DNA of 64,000 bases from Streptomyces abikoensis. GTDB taxonomy: Bacteria; Actinomycetota; Actinomycetes; Streptomycetales; Streptomycetaceae. Where the stretch lies: NCBI RefSeq assembly GCF_014648775.1, contig NZ_BMRT01000008.1:1-64000 (forward strand). The letters are read 5' to 3'. Shown in pieces: positions 41,558-49,767 of the stretch. The notes below the pieces were generated by a model. It was not told the origin of the DNA. It ran no database searches and saw only the letters and a list, made by a program, of their open reading frames with translations. Both the position numbers and the translations under genes were made by a program. The first letter of the stretch is position 1. Each line of letters starts with the position of its first letter.

Positions 41558-43342
41558 GTGTCAGCACTCATCGAGGACTACGCGCTCATCGGCGATCTCC
41601 AGACCGCCGCCCTCGTCGGCCGGAACGGCTCCGTCGACTGGCTCTGCCTGCCCCGCTTCGACTCGGCCGCCTGCTTCGCCGCGCTGCTCGGCGACGAGGA
41701 CCACGGCCACTGGCGGCTGGCGCCCGTGGGCGCGGACGAGTGCGCCCACCGCTCCTACGCCGGCGACTCCCTCGTCCTGGAATCCGTCTGGGAGACCGAC
41801 GCCGGCACCGTCAAGGTCACCGACTTCATGCCGCAGCGCGACCGCGCCCCCGACCTCGTCCGGATCGTCGAGGGCGTCAGCGGGTCCGTCGAGATGCTGG
41901 GCGTGCTGCGGCTGCGGTTCGGTCACGGCGCGGTCGTCCCCTGGATGCGCCGCGACGACGACCACCACGTCGCCGTCGCCGGCCCCGACTCCGTCTGGCT
42001 GCGCAGCGAGCCCCCCGTGTCCACGTTCGGCCGGGACTTCAGCACCCGCTCCGAGTTCACGGTCGAGGCCGGGCAGAAGGTCGCCTTCGTCCTGACCTGG
42101 CACCCCTCCCACGAGCCGCGCCCCGCGCTCGTCGACCCCCACGACGCCCTGCGCAGCAGCGTCGCCGACTGGCGCGCGTGGGCCGAGCGCTGCCCGCTGC
42201 GGGGCCCCTACCGCGAGGCCGTGCTGCGCTCCCTGCTCACCCTCAAGGCCCTCACCTACGGGCCCACCGGCGGGATCGTCGCCGCCCCCACCACCTCGCT
42301 GCCCGAGGAGATCGGCGGCGTGCGCAACTGGGACTACCGCTACTGCTGGCTGCGCGACTCCACCCTCACCCTGGAGACGCTGCTCGCGCTCGGCTACGAG
42401 GACGAGGCCCGGGCGTGGCGCGACTGGCTGCTGCGCGCGGTCGCCGGCGACCCCGCCGACCTGCAGACCATGTACGGCCTGGCGGGCGAGCGCCGGCTGC
42501 CCGAGTCGGAGCTGGACTGGCTGCCGGGCTACGAGCGGTCCTACCCGGTCCGGGTCGGCAATCTGGCGGCGGGCCAGCTGCAGCTCGACGTCTACGGCGA
42601 GGTCATCGACTCCTTCCACGCGGCGCGGCGCGGCGGCCTGGGCGACCGGCCGCACGCGTGGAGCGTCCAGCGCTGCTTCCTGGAGTTCCTCCGTGATCAC
42701 TGGCGCGAGCCCGACTCGGGGCTGTGGGAGGTCCGCGGCCCGCGCCGGCACTTCACCCACTCCAAGGTGATGGCCTGGGTCGCCGCCGACCGCGCGGTGC
42801 GCACCCTGGAGGAGGACCCGTCGCTCCGCGGCGACCTCAACGGCTGGCGGGTCCTGCGCGAGGAGATCCACCGGGAGGTCTGCGAGCGGGGCTACGACAC
42901 CGAGCGCGGCACGTTCACGCAGTACTACGGCTCGCGCGAGCTCGACGCGGCCACGCTCCTCATCCCCCGCGTCGGCTTCCTGCCGCCCGACGACCCCCGC
43001 GTCGTCTCGACGGTCGACACGGTCCGGCGCGAGCTGCTGCACCACGGCTTCGTCCGCCGCTACAGCGTCGAGGGCGAGCCGGTGGACGGCGTGCCCGGCG
43101 GCGAGGGCGCCTTTCTGGCCTGCTCGTTCTGGCTGGCCGACGCGCTGTTCCTGACCGGCCGGACGAAGGAGGCCCGCGAGCTCTTCGAGCGGCTCCTCGC
43201 CGTGCGCAACGACGTCGGCCTGCTCGCCGAGGAGTACGACCCCGAGGCCGGCCGGCAGCTCGGCAACTTCCCGCAGGCCTTCAGCCACATCGGTCTGGTG
43301 GGCACGGCCCTTCTGCTGACAGGGCACGGCACGGCAGACTGA
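41558..43342 (+). CDS. Glycoside hydrolase family 15 protein (glucoamylase/trehalase-like)
   Basis: This 594-residue soluble protein has an N-terminal beta-sandwich domain (MSALIEDYALIGDLQTAALV, GSVDWLCLPRFDS) and a GH15 (alpha/alpha)6 barrel (RNWDYRYCWLRDSTLT, GERRLPESELDWLPGYE with the likely catalytic acid, and the second catalytic Glu in LLAEEYDPE). It is cytoplasmic. Actinobacterial relatives of mycobacterial trehalase have this layout, so trehalose or maltodextrin are candidate substrates. Start is GTG 41558. It ends four bases before the SDR gene and probably shares its message. Confidence 0.92.
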   Translation: MSALIEDYALIGDLQTAALVGRNGSVDWLCLPRFDSAACFAALLGDEDHGHWRLAPVGADECAHRSYAGDSLVLESVWETDAGTVKVTDFMPQRDRAPDLVRIVEGVSGSVEMLGVLRLRFGHGAVVPWMRRDDDHHVAVAGPDSVWLRSEPPVSTFGRDFSTRSEFTVEAGQKVAFVLTWHPSHEPRPALVDPHDALRSSVADWRAWAERCPLRGPYREAVLRSLLTLKALTYGPTGGIVAAPTTSLPEEIGGVRNWDYRYCWLRDSTLTLETLLALGYEDEARAWRDWLLRAVAGDPADLQTMYGLAGERRLPESELDWLPGYERSYPVRVGNLAAGQLQLDVYGEVIDSFHAARRGGLGDRPHAWSVQRCFLEFLRDHWREPDSGLWEVRGPRRHFTHSKVMAWVAADRAVRTLEEDPSLRGDLNGWRVLREEIHREVCERGYDTERGTFTQYYGSRELDAATLLIPRVGFLPPDDPRVVSTVDTVRRELLHHGFVRRYSVEGEPVDGVPGGEGAFLACSFWLADALFLTGRTKEARELFERLLAVRNDVGLLAEEYDPEAGRQLGNFPQAFSHIGLVGTALLLTGHGTAD

Positions 43343-43346
43343 CGTC

Positions 43347-44102
43347 ATGGATCTTGGACTTGAGGGCCGGGTGTACGTACTGACCGGCGCGAGCCGCGGC
43401 CTGGGCTTCGCCACCGCCCGCGCGCTGGTCGCCGACGGGGCCCGCGTGGTGATCTCCGGGCGGGACGCGAAGACGGCCGAGGCGGCGGCCGGGGAACTCG
43501 GCGCGGGCGCCGTCGGCGTGGCCGCCGACAACGCCGACCCCGCCTCGGCCGAGCGGCTCCTGGCCACCGCCCGGGAGCGCTTCGGCCGCCTGGACGGCGT
43601 GCTCATCAGCGTCGGCGGCCCACCGCCCGGCTCGGCCGCCGACAACGACGACGCCCAGTGGCGGGCCGCCTTCGAATCCGTCTTCCTCGGCGCGGTCCGG
43701 CTGGCCCGCGCGGCGGCCGCCGCGCTCGGCGAGGGCGGCGTGATCGGCTTCGTCCTCTCGGCGTCGGTCCACGAGCCGATCCCCGGCCTGACGATCTCCA
43801 ACGGCCTCCGCCCGGGCCTCGCGGGCTTCGCCAAGTCCCTCTCGGCCGAGGTCGCCCCGCGCGGCATCCGCGTCGTCGGCCTCCTGCCGGGCCGCATCGC
43901 CACGGACCGCATGCGCGAGCTCGACGCCCTCTCCGGCGACCCCGAAACCGCCCGCGCCCGCCGCTCGGCGACGATCCCGCTGGGACGGTACGGCGAGCCG
44001 GACGAATTCGGCCGCACGGCCGCGTTCCTGCTGTCGCCGGCGGCGTCGTACGTGACGGGCGTGATGCTCCCGGTGGACGGCGGCGCCCGGCACGGGTTCT
44101 GA
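43347..44102 (+). CDS. Atypical short-chain dehydrogenase lacking the catalytic Tyr
   Basis: This 251-residue protein has the SDR Rossmann fold (YVLTGASRGLGFATARALVA, ending VTGVMLPVDGG) but the usual YxxxK motif is replaced: the region reads HEPIPGLTISNGLRPGLAGF, as in an SDR branch with S-N-x-x-R. A Ser remains in VLSASVHEP. It may bind NAD(P) without ordinary dehydrogenase activity, or use a different proton relay. It lies four bases downstream of the GH15 gene, so a joint role is possible but unproven. Confidence 0.9.
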   Translation: MDLGLEGRVYVLTGASRGLGFATARALVADGARVVISGRDAKTAEAAAGELGAGAVGVAADNADPASAERLLATARERFGRLDGVLISVGGPPPGSAADNDDAQWRAAFESVFLGAVRLARAAAAALGEGGVIGFVLSASVHEPIPGLTISNGLRPGLAGFAKSLSAEVAPRGIRVVGLLPGRIATDRMRELDALSGDPETARARRSATIPLGRYGEPDEFGRTAAFLLSPAASYVTGVMLPVDGGARHGF

Positions 44103-44111
44103 GGAAACGAA

Positions 44112-44146
44112 GAAGCGCCGGTCCGGCGGGGCCGGACCGGCGCTTC
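44112..44146. terminator. Strong bidirectional stem-loop terminator
   Basis: A 16-bp perfect stem with a three-base loop (44112-44127 with 44131-44146) lies between the convergent SDR and small membrane protein genes. Confidence 0.92.
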
Positions 44147-44170
44147 GTGCGTTCGTAACGCGATGTGGCG

Positions 44171-44407
44171 TCAGGCGACGATCAGATAGATCCCGTAGCC
44201 CACCGCCGCCGCGCACAGGGCGAAGCACGCGTACGCGCCCGTGCGGGCCAGGGCGGTGGTGCCGGCCGTGTCGGCCGGGGCCGACGTGGTGGTCGCCGGC
44301 TTGCGGGACGTGCCGAGGATGCCGAGCGTGAAGACGCCCACGAGGCCGACGGTGACCACGAGGCTGACGCCGAAGACCTGGCCGAGAGCTGCCCAGTCGA
44401 TGTGCAT
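44171..44407 (-). CDS. Small two-helix membrane protein downstream of pit
   Basis: This 78-residue protein has two membrane helices (GQVFGVSLVVTVGLVGVFTLGI and TGAYACFALCAAAVGYGIYL). It lies 26 bases after the phosphate transporter gene on the same strand, and its ATG has GGAGGAA eight bases upstream, so it is probably co-expressed with pit. Function unknown; partners of this size occur next to pit in other Streptomyces as I recall. Confidence 0.82.
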   Translation of the reverse strand: MHIDWAALGQVFGVSLVVTVGLVGVFTLGILGTSRKPATTTSAPADTAGTTALARTGAYACFALCAAAVGYGIYLIVA

Positions 44408-44433
44408 GGTGGTTCTTCCTCCGTTGCCCGGCG

Positions 44434-45678
44434 TCAGCCGGTCGTCGCGGCGGCGGGAGCGGCCGGAGCGGCCGCGGTGGTGACCGGGGCCGAGGGGGCG
44501 GCCGGCGGCGGGGCGACGGCCTGCAGGGCGGCCGTGACCACGCCGACGGGCTCCTCGGGGAGGCCCTGCGGCGTGTTGAGGTCGTTGACGTTGTCGTGGG
44601 TGACCGGCTTGCGGCGCGAGGCCGCCCAGATGGCGCCGGAGACCCCGAGGCCGAGGACGGCGACCGCGGCGATGCCCCAGTCGCCCTGGTCGGCCAGGAG
44701 CGCGGCGCCGGCGGCGACCAGGCCCGCGGCCGGGAGGGTCAGGCCCCACGCGGCGACCATGCGGCCGGCCGTCGACCAGCGCACCACGCCGCCCTTGCGG
44801 CCCAGGCCGGAGCCCATGATCGAGCCGGAGCAGACCTGGGTGGTGGAGAGCGCGAAGCCGATGTGCGAGGAGGCGAGGATGACGGTCGCCGCACCGGTCT
44901 GGGCGGCGAAGCCCTGCGCCGGCTTGATGTCGGCGAGGCCCTTGCCGAGCGTCTGGATGATGCGCCAGCCGCCCAGGTACGTACCGAGCGCGATGGCCAG
45001 GCCCGCGGAGACGACGACCCACAGCGGCGGGTCGGAGTGCGGGGCGACGACGCCGCCGGTGACCAGGGCCAGGGTGATGACACCCATGGTCTTCTGGGCG
45101 TCGTTGGTGCCGTGGGCGAGGGAGACCAGGGCGGCCGAGGCGATCTGGCCCGCGCGGTAGCCCTTCGCGGTGTCCGCCTCGTCGCGGCCCTTGGCCAGGC
45201 GGAACGTCAGGCGGGTGGCGGCCCAGGCGGCGATGCCCGCCACGATCGGGGCGGCGACCGCGGGGATGAGGACCTTCATGACGACCTTGTCGGCGTTGAC
45301 CGCGTCGAAGCCCACCGACGCGACGGTGGCGCCGATCAGACCGCCGAAGAGGGCGTGCGAGGAGCTGGAGGGCAGGCCCGCCAGCCACGTCAGAAGGTTC
45401 CAGACGATCGCGCCGACCAGTCCGGCGAAAATCACCTCTGGTCTGATGCCGGCGCTCTCGTCGATGATGCCTCCGGAGATCGTCTTCGCGACCTCGACGG
45501 ACAGGAACGCCCCGACCAGGTTGAGGACGGCCGACATGGCCACGGCGGTCTTGGGCTTGAGCGCTCCGGTCGAGATGGTGGTGGCCATGGCGTTGGCCGT
45601 GTCGTGGAAGCCGTTCGTAAAGTCGAACACCAAGGCCGTGACGATCACGATCCCGATGAGAAGCGTGATGTTTTCCAT
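44434..45678 (-). CDS. pit: Low-affinity inorganic phosphate transporter
   Basis: This 414-residue membrane protein is a Pit-family phosphate/proton symporter with about ten helices in two inverted halves. The repeated signature appears as DFTNGFHDTANAMAT and LVSLAHGTNDAQKTMGV, and GLPSSSSHALFGGLIGA is also typical. It ends in an Ala/Pro-rich tail. Two 11-bp PHO-box repeats lie 50-71 bases upstream of the ATG, overlapping a likely -35 with TACGGT as -10, so PhoP control under phosphate starvation is likely. A small membrane protein gene follows. Confidence 0.95.
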   Translation of the reverse strand: MENITLLIGIVIVTALVFDFTNGFHDTANAMATTISTGALKPKTAVAMSAVLNLVGAFLSVEVAKTISGGIIDESAGIRPEVIFAGLVGAIVWNLLTWLAGLPSSSSHALFGGLIGATVASVGFDAVNADKVVMKVLIPAVAAPIVAGIAAWAATRLTFRLAKGRDEADTAKGYRAGQIASAALVSLAHGTNDAQKTMGVITLALVTGGVVAPHSDPPLWVVVSAGLAIALGTYLGGWRIIQTLGKGLADIKPAQGFAAQTGAATVILASSHIGFALSTTQVCSGSIMGSGLGRKGGVVRWSTAGRMVAAWGLTLPAAGLVAAGAALLADQGDWGIAAVAVLGLGVSGAIWAASRRKPVTHDNVNDLNTPQGLPEEPVGVVTAALQAVAPPPAAPSAPVTTAAAPAAPAAATTG

Positions 45679-45727
45679 TCACCCAGGCAATCAGATTCGA
45701 AGGTCAGTACGCGGCGACCGTAGGGAC

Positions 45728-45749
45728 TCCGGGTGAACGGAAGGTGAAC
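45728..45749 (-). promoter_or_regulatory. PHO box (two PhoP direct repeat units) upstream of pit
   Basis: On the minus strand GTTCACCTTCC and GTTCACCCGGA form two adjacent 11-bp direct repeats, the standard Streptomyces PhoP operator. A TACGGT -10 (45722-45717) follows, so the box covers the -35. The aldolase gene starts 41 bases away on the other side and could also be affected. Confidence 0.85.
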
Positions 45750-45790
45750 GGGCTCGGGCACACGGACGACACCACCCGGAGGCGAAGATC

Positions 45791-46465
45791 ATGAAGACCG
45801 GCGAACGGACCCCCGCCGCACCCGACGACATCGGCCGGACCTGGGCCGATGTCGTGGCCACGGCCCGCCGGAGCACCGCCGACCACCTGGTCGTCGGCAC
45901 CTCCGGCAACGTCTCCGCAAGGGTCGGTGACGTGGTCCTTGTCACGCCCAGCGGGGTCCCCTACGACCGGCTCGGACCCGGCGACGCCGTCGGCGTCGAC
46001 CTGGACGGCCGCCAGGTGCTCGGCGAGCTCGCCCCCACCAGCGAACTGCCCATGCACCTCGCCGTCTACCGCGCCACCGACGCCGCCGCGATCGTCCACA
46101 CCCACGCCCCGCACGCCACCGCCGTCTCCACGCTCGTCGACGAGGTGCCGCTGATCCACTACATGGCCGCCGCCCTCGGCGGGCCCGTCCGCGTCGCCCC
46201 CTACGCCCTCTACGGCACCGACGAGCTCGCCGCCCACACGCTGCGGGCCCTCGACGGCCGCACCGGCTGCCTGCTGCGCAACCACGGCACCCTCACCCAC
46301 GGCGCCACCCTGGAGGCGGCCTACGACCGCACCGCCCAACTGGAGTGGATGTGCCGGGTCTGGCTCGCCGCCTCCGCCGTCCCCGGGCGCGCCCCCACCC
46401 TCCTCACGCCCGCCCAGCTGGACGAAGTCACCGCCAAGTACCGGGGCTACGGACAGCCCGGCTGA
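45791..46465 (+). CDS. Class II aldolase/adducin-family protein
   Basis: This 224-residue protein matches the zinc-dependent class II aldolase family (fuculose-phosphate or ribulose-phosphate type). The sugar-phosphate loop appears as TSGNVSARVGD, the catalytic Glu in SELPMHLAVYR, and the zinc His residues in VHTHAPHAT and RNHGTLTHG. It may act on a pentose or methylthio-sugar phosphate; the substrate is unknown. The ATG has GGAGG nine bases upstream. It is divergent from pit, across the PHO box. Confidence 0.9.
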   Translation: MKTGERTPAAPDDIGRTWADVVATARRSTADHLVVGTSGNVSARVGDVVLVTPSGVPYDRLGPGDAVGVDLDGRQVLGELAPTSELPMHLAVYRATDAAAIVHTHAPHATAVSTLVDEVPLIHYMAAALGGPVRVAPYALYGTDELAAHTLRALDGRTGCLLRNHGTLTHGATLEAAYDRTAQLEWMCRVWLAASAVPGRAPTLLTPAQLDEVTAKYRGYGQPG

Positions 46466-46507
46466 GCCGAGTCGCCCGGCGGCCCGCACGGGACCAGACT
46501 GGAGGGG

Positions 46508-47659
46508 ATGGGTCTGAAGAGAGCGGCGGCCGTCGCCGCCACCACGCTGATCGGAGCCGGGGCCGCCGCCGTGGCGGCCGGGCGGTACGCCGGCGACGCC
46601 GCCCTGCGGACCGTGCCCGGCCACCCGCCGCCGGGCGAGCACCGGCTCACCGTCCACGACGTCATCCCCGGCACCGGCGCCGCCCCCGGCGCGATCACGC
46701 TCACCCGCGCCCCGGCCACGCTGCGCCCCGGCACCTACGGCCTGGCCGGCCGGGGGCTGCACGCCGTCGTCGGGGACGTCGTCGCCGACGTCTCGCACCC
46801 CCACGACTGCGTGGTCCGGCGCCTCGCGCGCGTCACCCACGGCGCCCCCGCCCCCGGCGACCGGGTCTGGCTCACCCCGCAGACGCACCGCGGCAACCCG
46901 CGCGACGCCCTCGGCCTCGACCACGCCGACGTGGACGTGCCCGGCGAGCTGGGCCCGCTGCCCGCCTGGTTCGTGCCCGGCGCCCGTGACACCTGGGTGC
47001 TCGCCGTCCACGGCCTGGGCACCACCCGGGAGCACACCCTGACCGTGCTGCCCTTCCTCCACCGGCAGCGCCTCCCCGTCCTCGCCCTCGCCTACCGGGG
47101 CGACCCCGGCGCACCCCGCCCATCGCACGGAATCAGCCACTTCGGCGCCCGGGAGTGGCGGGATCTCGATGCCGCCATCCGCTACGCCCTCCGCAACGGC
47201 GCCCGCCGCGTCGTCCTGTACGGCTGGTCCACGGGCGCGACGATGGCGCTGCTCGCCGCCCTGCGGGACACGGGCTCCGCGCTGAGCGACCGCGTCGCGG
47301 GCGTCGTCCTGGACGCGCCGCTCCTCGACTGGCCCGCCGCCCTGGGCGCCCTGGCCGCCCACCGGCTCCCGGCCTCGCTCATTCCGCTTGCGGTCCGGGC
47401 GACCGAGGGACGCACCGGTCTGGCCCCCGAGGGCCTGCTCACCGCGGCCGACCCCACCCTGCTGGACGTCCCCGCCCTCGTCGTCCACGGCACCGACGAC
47501 CCCGTCGCGCCCCTCCTCCATTCCCGTGAACTCGCCGCCCGGCGGCCGGAACTGATAACGCTGCGCACCGTTCGCGGAGCGGGTCACGCGGCCTCCTGGA
47601 ACGTCGATCCCACGGGCTACGAGGAGGCCCTGCGGCGCTTCCTGATCCCCCTGATGTAG
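46508..47659 (+). CDS. Alpha/beta hydrolase
   Basis: This 383-residue protein has an N-terminal hydrophobic segment (AAVAATTLIGAGAAAVAAG) that may be a signal or anchor, a linker domain, and an alpha/beta hydrolase domain (about 165-383). The nucleophile is the Ser in VLYGWSTGATMA, with the acid in VHGTDDPVAP and the His in RGAGHAASW. HGLGTTREHTL forms the oxyanion region. Substrate unknown. The ATG is close behind GGAGGGG, so it may be read from a short or leaderless message. A strong terminator follows directly. Confidence 0.9.
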   Translation: MGLKRAAAVAATTLIGAGAAAVAAGRYAGDAALRTVPGHPPPGEHRLTVHDVIPGTGAAPGAITLTRAPATLRPGTYGLAGRGLHAVVGDVVADVSHPHDCVVRRLARVTHGAPAPGDRVWLTPQTHRGNPRDALGLDHADVDVPGELGPLPAWFVPGARDTWVLAVHGLGTTREHTLTVLPFLHRQRLPVLALAYRGDPGAPRPSHGISHFGAREWRDLDAAIRYALRNGARRVVLYGWSTGATMALLAALRDTGSALSDRVAGVVLDAPLLDWPAALGALAAHRLPASLIPLAVRATEGRTGLAPEGLLTAADPTLLDVPALVVHGTDDPVAPLLHSRELAARRPELITLRTVRGAGHAASWNVDPTGYEEALRRFLIPLM

Positions 47660-47661
47660 GG

Positions 47662-47691
47662 CGTGAACAGGGCGCTCGCCCTGTTCACGCA
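47662..47691 (+). terminator. Terminator after the alpha/beta hydrolase gene
   Basis: A 12- to 14-bp perfect stem (47662-47673 with 47680-47691) begins three bases after the stop codon. Confidence 0.88.
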
Positions 47692-47760
47692 CCCCCCGCA
47701 TGACGCCCCACCACGGGTCGCCGACGGCTGGATAGTTGATTCCGATTGGGTTTTCGGAGC

Positions 47761-49206
47761 GTGAACGGCAAGACTGCTCCTGTGACGTCCCGTACTCCGC
47801 GCGACTCCCGGCTCAGACTCGTTCCCCGACAGCCGATCACCGCCGCCCGCCGGGCCGTGGCGAACCGGGGCGCCCGTCCGGCGCCCCGCCCGCCCGCCGG
47901 CACCCCGGCCCGGCCGGAACTCGCCCGTCAGGCGAGAGCCTGGCTGGCCGGCGCGGTCCGCCTGGCCCGCTGGGCGGCCGACGAGTGCTCCCGGGGCACG
48001 ACCCTGCGACCGGGCACCGGCGGCGGCCTCGCCGACGGCGCGGCCGAGCGCGCCGCGGCCGCCCTGGACCTGCCCCCCGCCTCGGTGCGCACCGAATGGG
48101 ACCGGGCCCGGCTCGCCGGGCTGCTGGAGCTGCACGGCGGCACCGCCCGCCCCGGCTGGCGGCTGACCGCCTGGGAACGGGACGACAGCGCCGTGCTGCG
48201 CGGCTGGGTCGCGCTCTTCGACGCCTGGTCCCTGGCCCACCCCGAGCCCCCCGGCACCGACTCCACCGTCGCGGCCGAGGTCGTCGAGGCCGCGCCCCAG
48301 CTGCTGTCCGTCATGCACCTGTCGGCCGGGCCCGTCTCCGTGGCGATGCTCCTCGACCTCCTCCAGCAGCGGGTGGCCGAGATCCGCGCCGAGCGCTGCG
48401 AGATCCCCTACGACGCGCCCGTCCCGGCGGGTGCCTGCCCCGCCGTCCCGCCCGGCCCCGCCGCCGGCGACCCCCTGCCGGGGCTGCTGGACTGGGCCCT
48501 CGAAGGGCTCGCCTCCGTCGGCGCGCTCGTCATGCGCGGCGGCACCGGCCCCCGTGCCGAGGCCCTGCTCACGCCGCTCGGGAACTGGGCGGTGTGGGTC
48601 AAGCTCGAGCAGATCTGCGTGGCCGCCCAGAGCCCCGCCGGGAACATCGAGCTCTCAGCCGAGGCCATGCTGCGCGGCTGCGCCGACCTCACCCCCGGCC
48701 CCGCCCGCGCCGAGTACCGCGCCTGGCTCGCCGCCCGGCCCGTGCGCAGCGCCGTCACGGAGCTGCTGGACGCCGCCCGGGGCGACGACGCGATGGTGCG
48801 CGGCCAGGCCTTCGAGGCCCTGCGCGCGGTGGGCGCGCCCGCCGAGCCGGCGGTCCGCACGGCGGCCGAGGAGCCGGTGCTGCGCCCGTACGCCCTGCTG
48901 TGGCTCGCCGAGCACGAGGGGCACGACCCGGAGGAGGCCTCCGAGGTGCTCAGCCGGGAGGAGGCGACCTGGCTGTGGGTGGACACGGCGGCCGCGGTCG
49001 CGGACCACGGGGAGGGGCGGCTGCTGGTGCGGCATCTGGATTCGGCGGTGCAGGGGACCGTGCCGGGGTTGCTGGAGGAGGTGCGGGCCGTGGGGCATCC
49101 CCGGACGGTGCAGGTGCTGGTCGCCTTGGCGGCGGCGCATCCGGATCCGGCGCTGGCGAAGGCGGTGCGGCGGGCCGCGTTCCAGGTGCACACCGGGGGG
49201 GCGTAG
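47761..49206 (+). CDS. Conserved Ala-rich helical protein of unknown function
   Basis: I do not recognise this roughly 481-residue protein. It is soluble, with an Arg-rich N-terminus, a helical middle (LLSVMHLSAGPVSVAMLLDL) and a C-terminal run of paired helices (RGQAFEALRAVGAPAEPAVR, LLRPYALLWLAEHEG, VRAVGHPRTVQVLVALAAAH) that look like HEAT-type repeats, suggesting protein-protein binding. The start is uncertain: GTG 47761 follows a GGAG very closely, and GTG 47782 is also possible. Confidence 0.7.
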   Translation: MNGKTAPVTSRTPRDSRLRLVPRQPITAARRAVANRGARPAPRPPAGTPARPELARQARAWLAGAVRLARWAADECSRGTTLRPGTGGGLADGAAERAAAALDLPPASVRTEWDRARLAGLLELHGGTARPGWRLTAWERDDSAVLRGWVALFDAWSLAHPEPPGTDSTVAAEVVEAAPQLLSVMHLSAGPVSVAMLLDLLQQRVAEIRAERCEIPYDAPVPAGACPAVPPGPAAGDPLPGLLDWALEGLASVGALVMRGGTGPRAEALLTPLGNWAVWVKLEQICVAAQSPAGNIELSAEAMLRGCADLTPGPARAEYRAWLAARPVRSAVTELLDAARGDDAMVRGQAFEALRAVGAPAEPAVRTAAEEPVLRPYALLWLAEHEGHDPEEASEVLSREEATWLWVDTAAAVADHGEGRLLVRHLDSAVQGTVPGLLEEVRAVGHPRTVQVLVALAAAHPDPALAKAVRRAAFQVHTGGA

Positions 49207-49249
49207 GGGGCCCCGGTCCCGCCCTTTCACCGTTTCCCGGGGGCTCCGC

Positions 49250-49333
49250 CCCCGGACCCCCGCTCCTCAAACGCCGGAGGGGCTGGGTTGGCTGAACGCC
49301 GGGGCTGGGTTGGCTAAACGCCGGACGGGCTGA
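49250..49333. repeat. Dispersed Streptomyces repeat with degenerate tandem copies
   Basis: The 37-bp sequence at 49250-49286, with core CTCCTCAAACGCCGGAGG, is identical to 62741-62777 inside cobB. It is followed by partial copies of GGGCTGGGTTGGCT(G/A)AACGCCGG up to 49333. I recall this family (GCGTTTGAGG on the other strand) as very common between Streptomyces genes. Its function is unknown. Confidence 0.85.
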
Positions 49334-49745
49334 TTCGAGCCCCCTTCGGGGCGTAGGTGCCGAAGCTCCAGACGTTGCCCTCGGCGTCCCGGGCCATGTA
49401 GTCCCGGGAGCCGTACTCCTGGTCCGTCGGGGGCATGACGATCTCCGCGCCGTGTTCGACGGCCCGGCGGTGGTGGGCGTCGGTGTCCTCGACGACGACG
49501 TAGACGCCGGAGGGGCCGCCGCCCGCCATGGCCTCGTCGAAGACACCGCCCCGGCCCTTGGAGCCGATCATCACGATGCCGTTGCCGTAGACGAGCTCGG
49601 CGTGGAGGACGGTGCCGTCCTCGCTCTCGTAGAGCGCGCTCTGTTCGAAGCCGAAGGCCTCCGTGAGCAGGCGGATCGCCGCCTTCGCGTCGTGGTAGAG
49701 CAGCGCCGGGCTGATGGCCGGCGCCACGGTGCGCGGTTCTGCCAT
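49314..49745 (-). CDS. VOC/glyoxalase-family protein
   Basis: This 143-residue protein has the vicinal-oxygen-chelate fold (PALLYHDAKAAIRLLTEAFG, LHAELVYGNGIVMIG, VYVVVEDTDAHHRRAVEHGA, REYGSRDYMARDAEGNVWSF-like EYGSRDYMARD), similar to PhnB/YraH-type proteins; the substrate is unknown. The last codons and stop (ISPSGV) are encoded by a fragment of the dispersed repeat, so the C-terminus has been reshaped by the repeat. It lies upstream of the repeat cluster. Confidence 0.9.
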   Translation of the reverse strand: MAEPRTVAPAISPALLYHDAKAAIRLLTEAFGFEQSALYESEDGTVLHAELVYGNGIVMIGSKGRGGVFDEAMAGGGPSGVYVVVEDTDAHHRRAVEHGAEIVMPPTDQEYGSRDYMARDAEGNVWSFGTYAPKGARISPSGV

Positions 49746-49767
49746 GGCGTTCCCTCCTCCGGGGGGA

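Noticed and set aside
47660..47692. PHO-like GTGAAC sequences after the hydrolase gene
   Set aside because: They are the two arms of the terminator stem and are not direct repeats with an 11-bp period.
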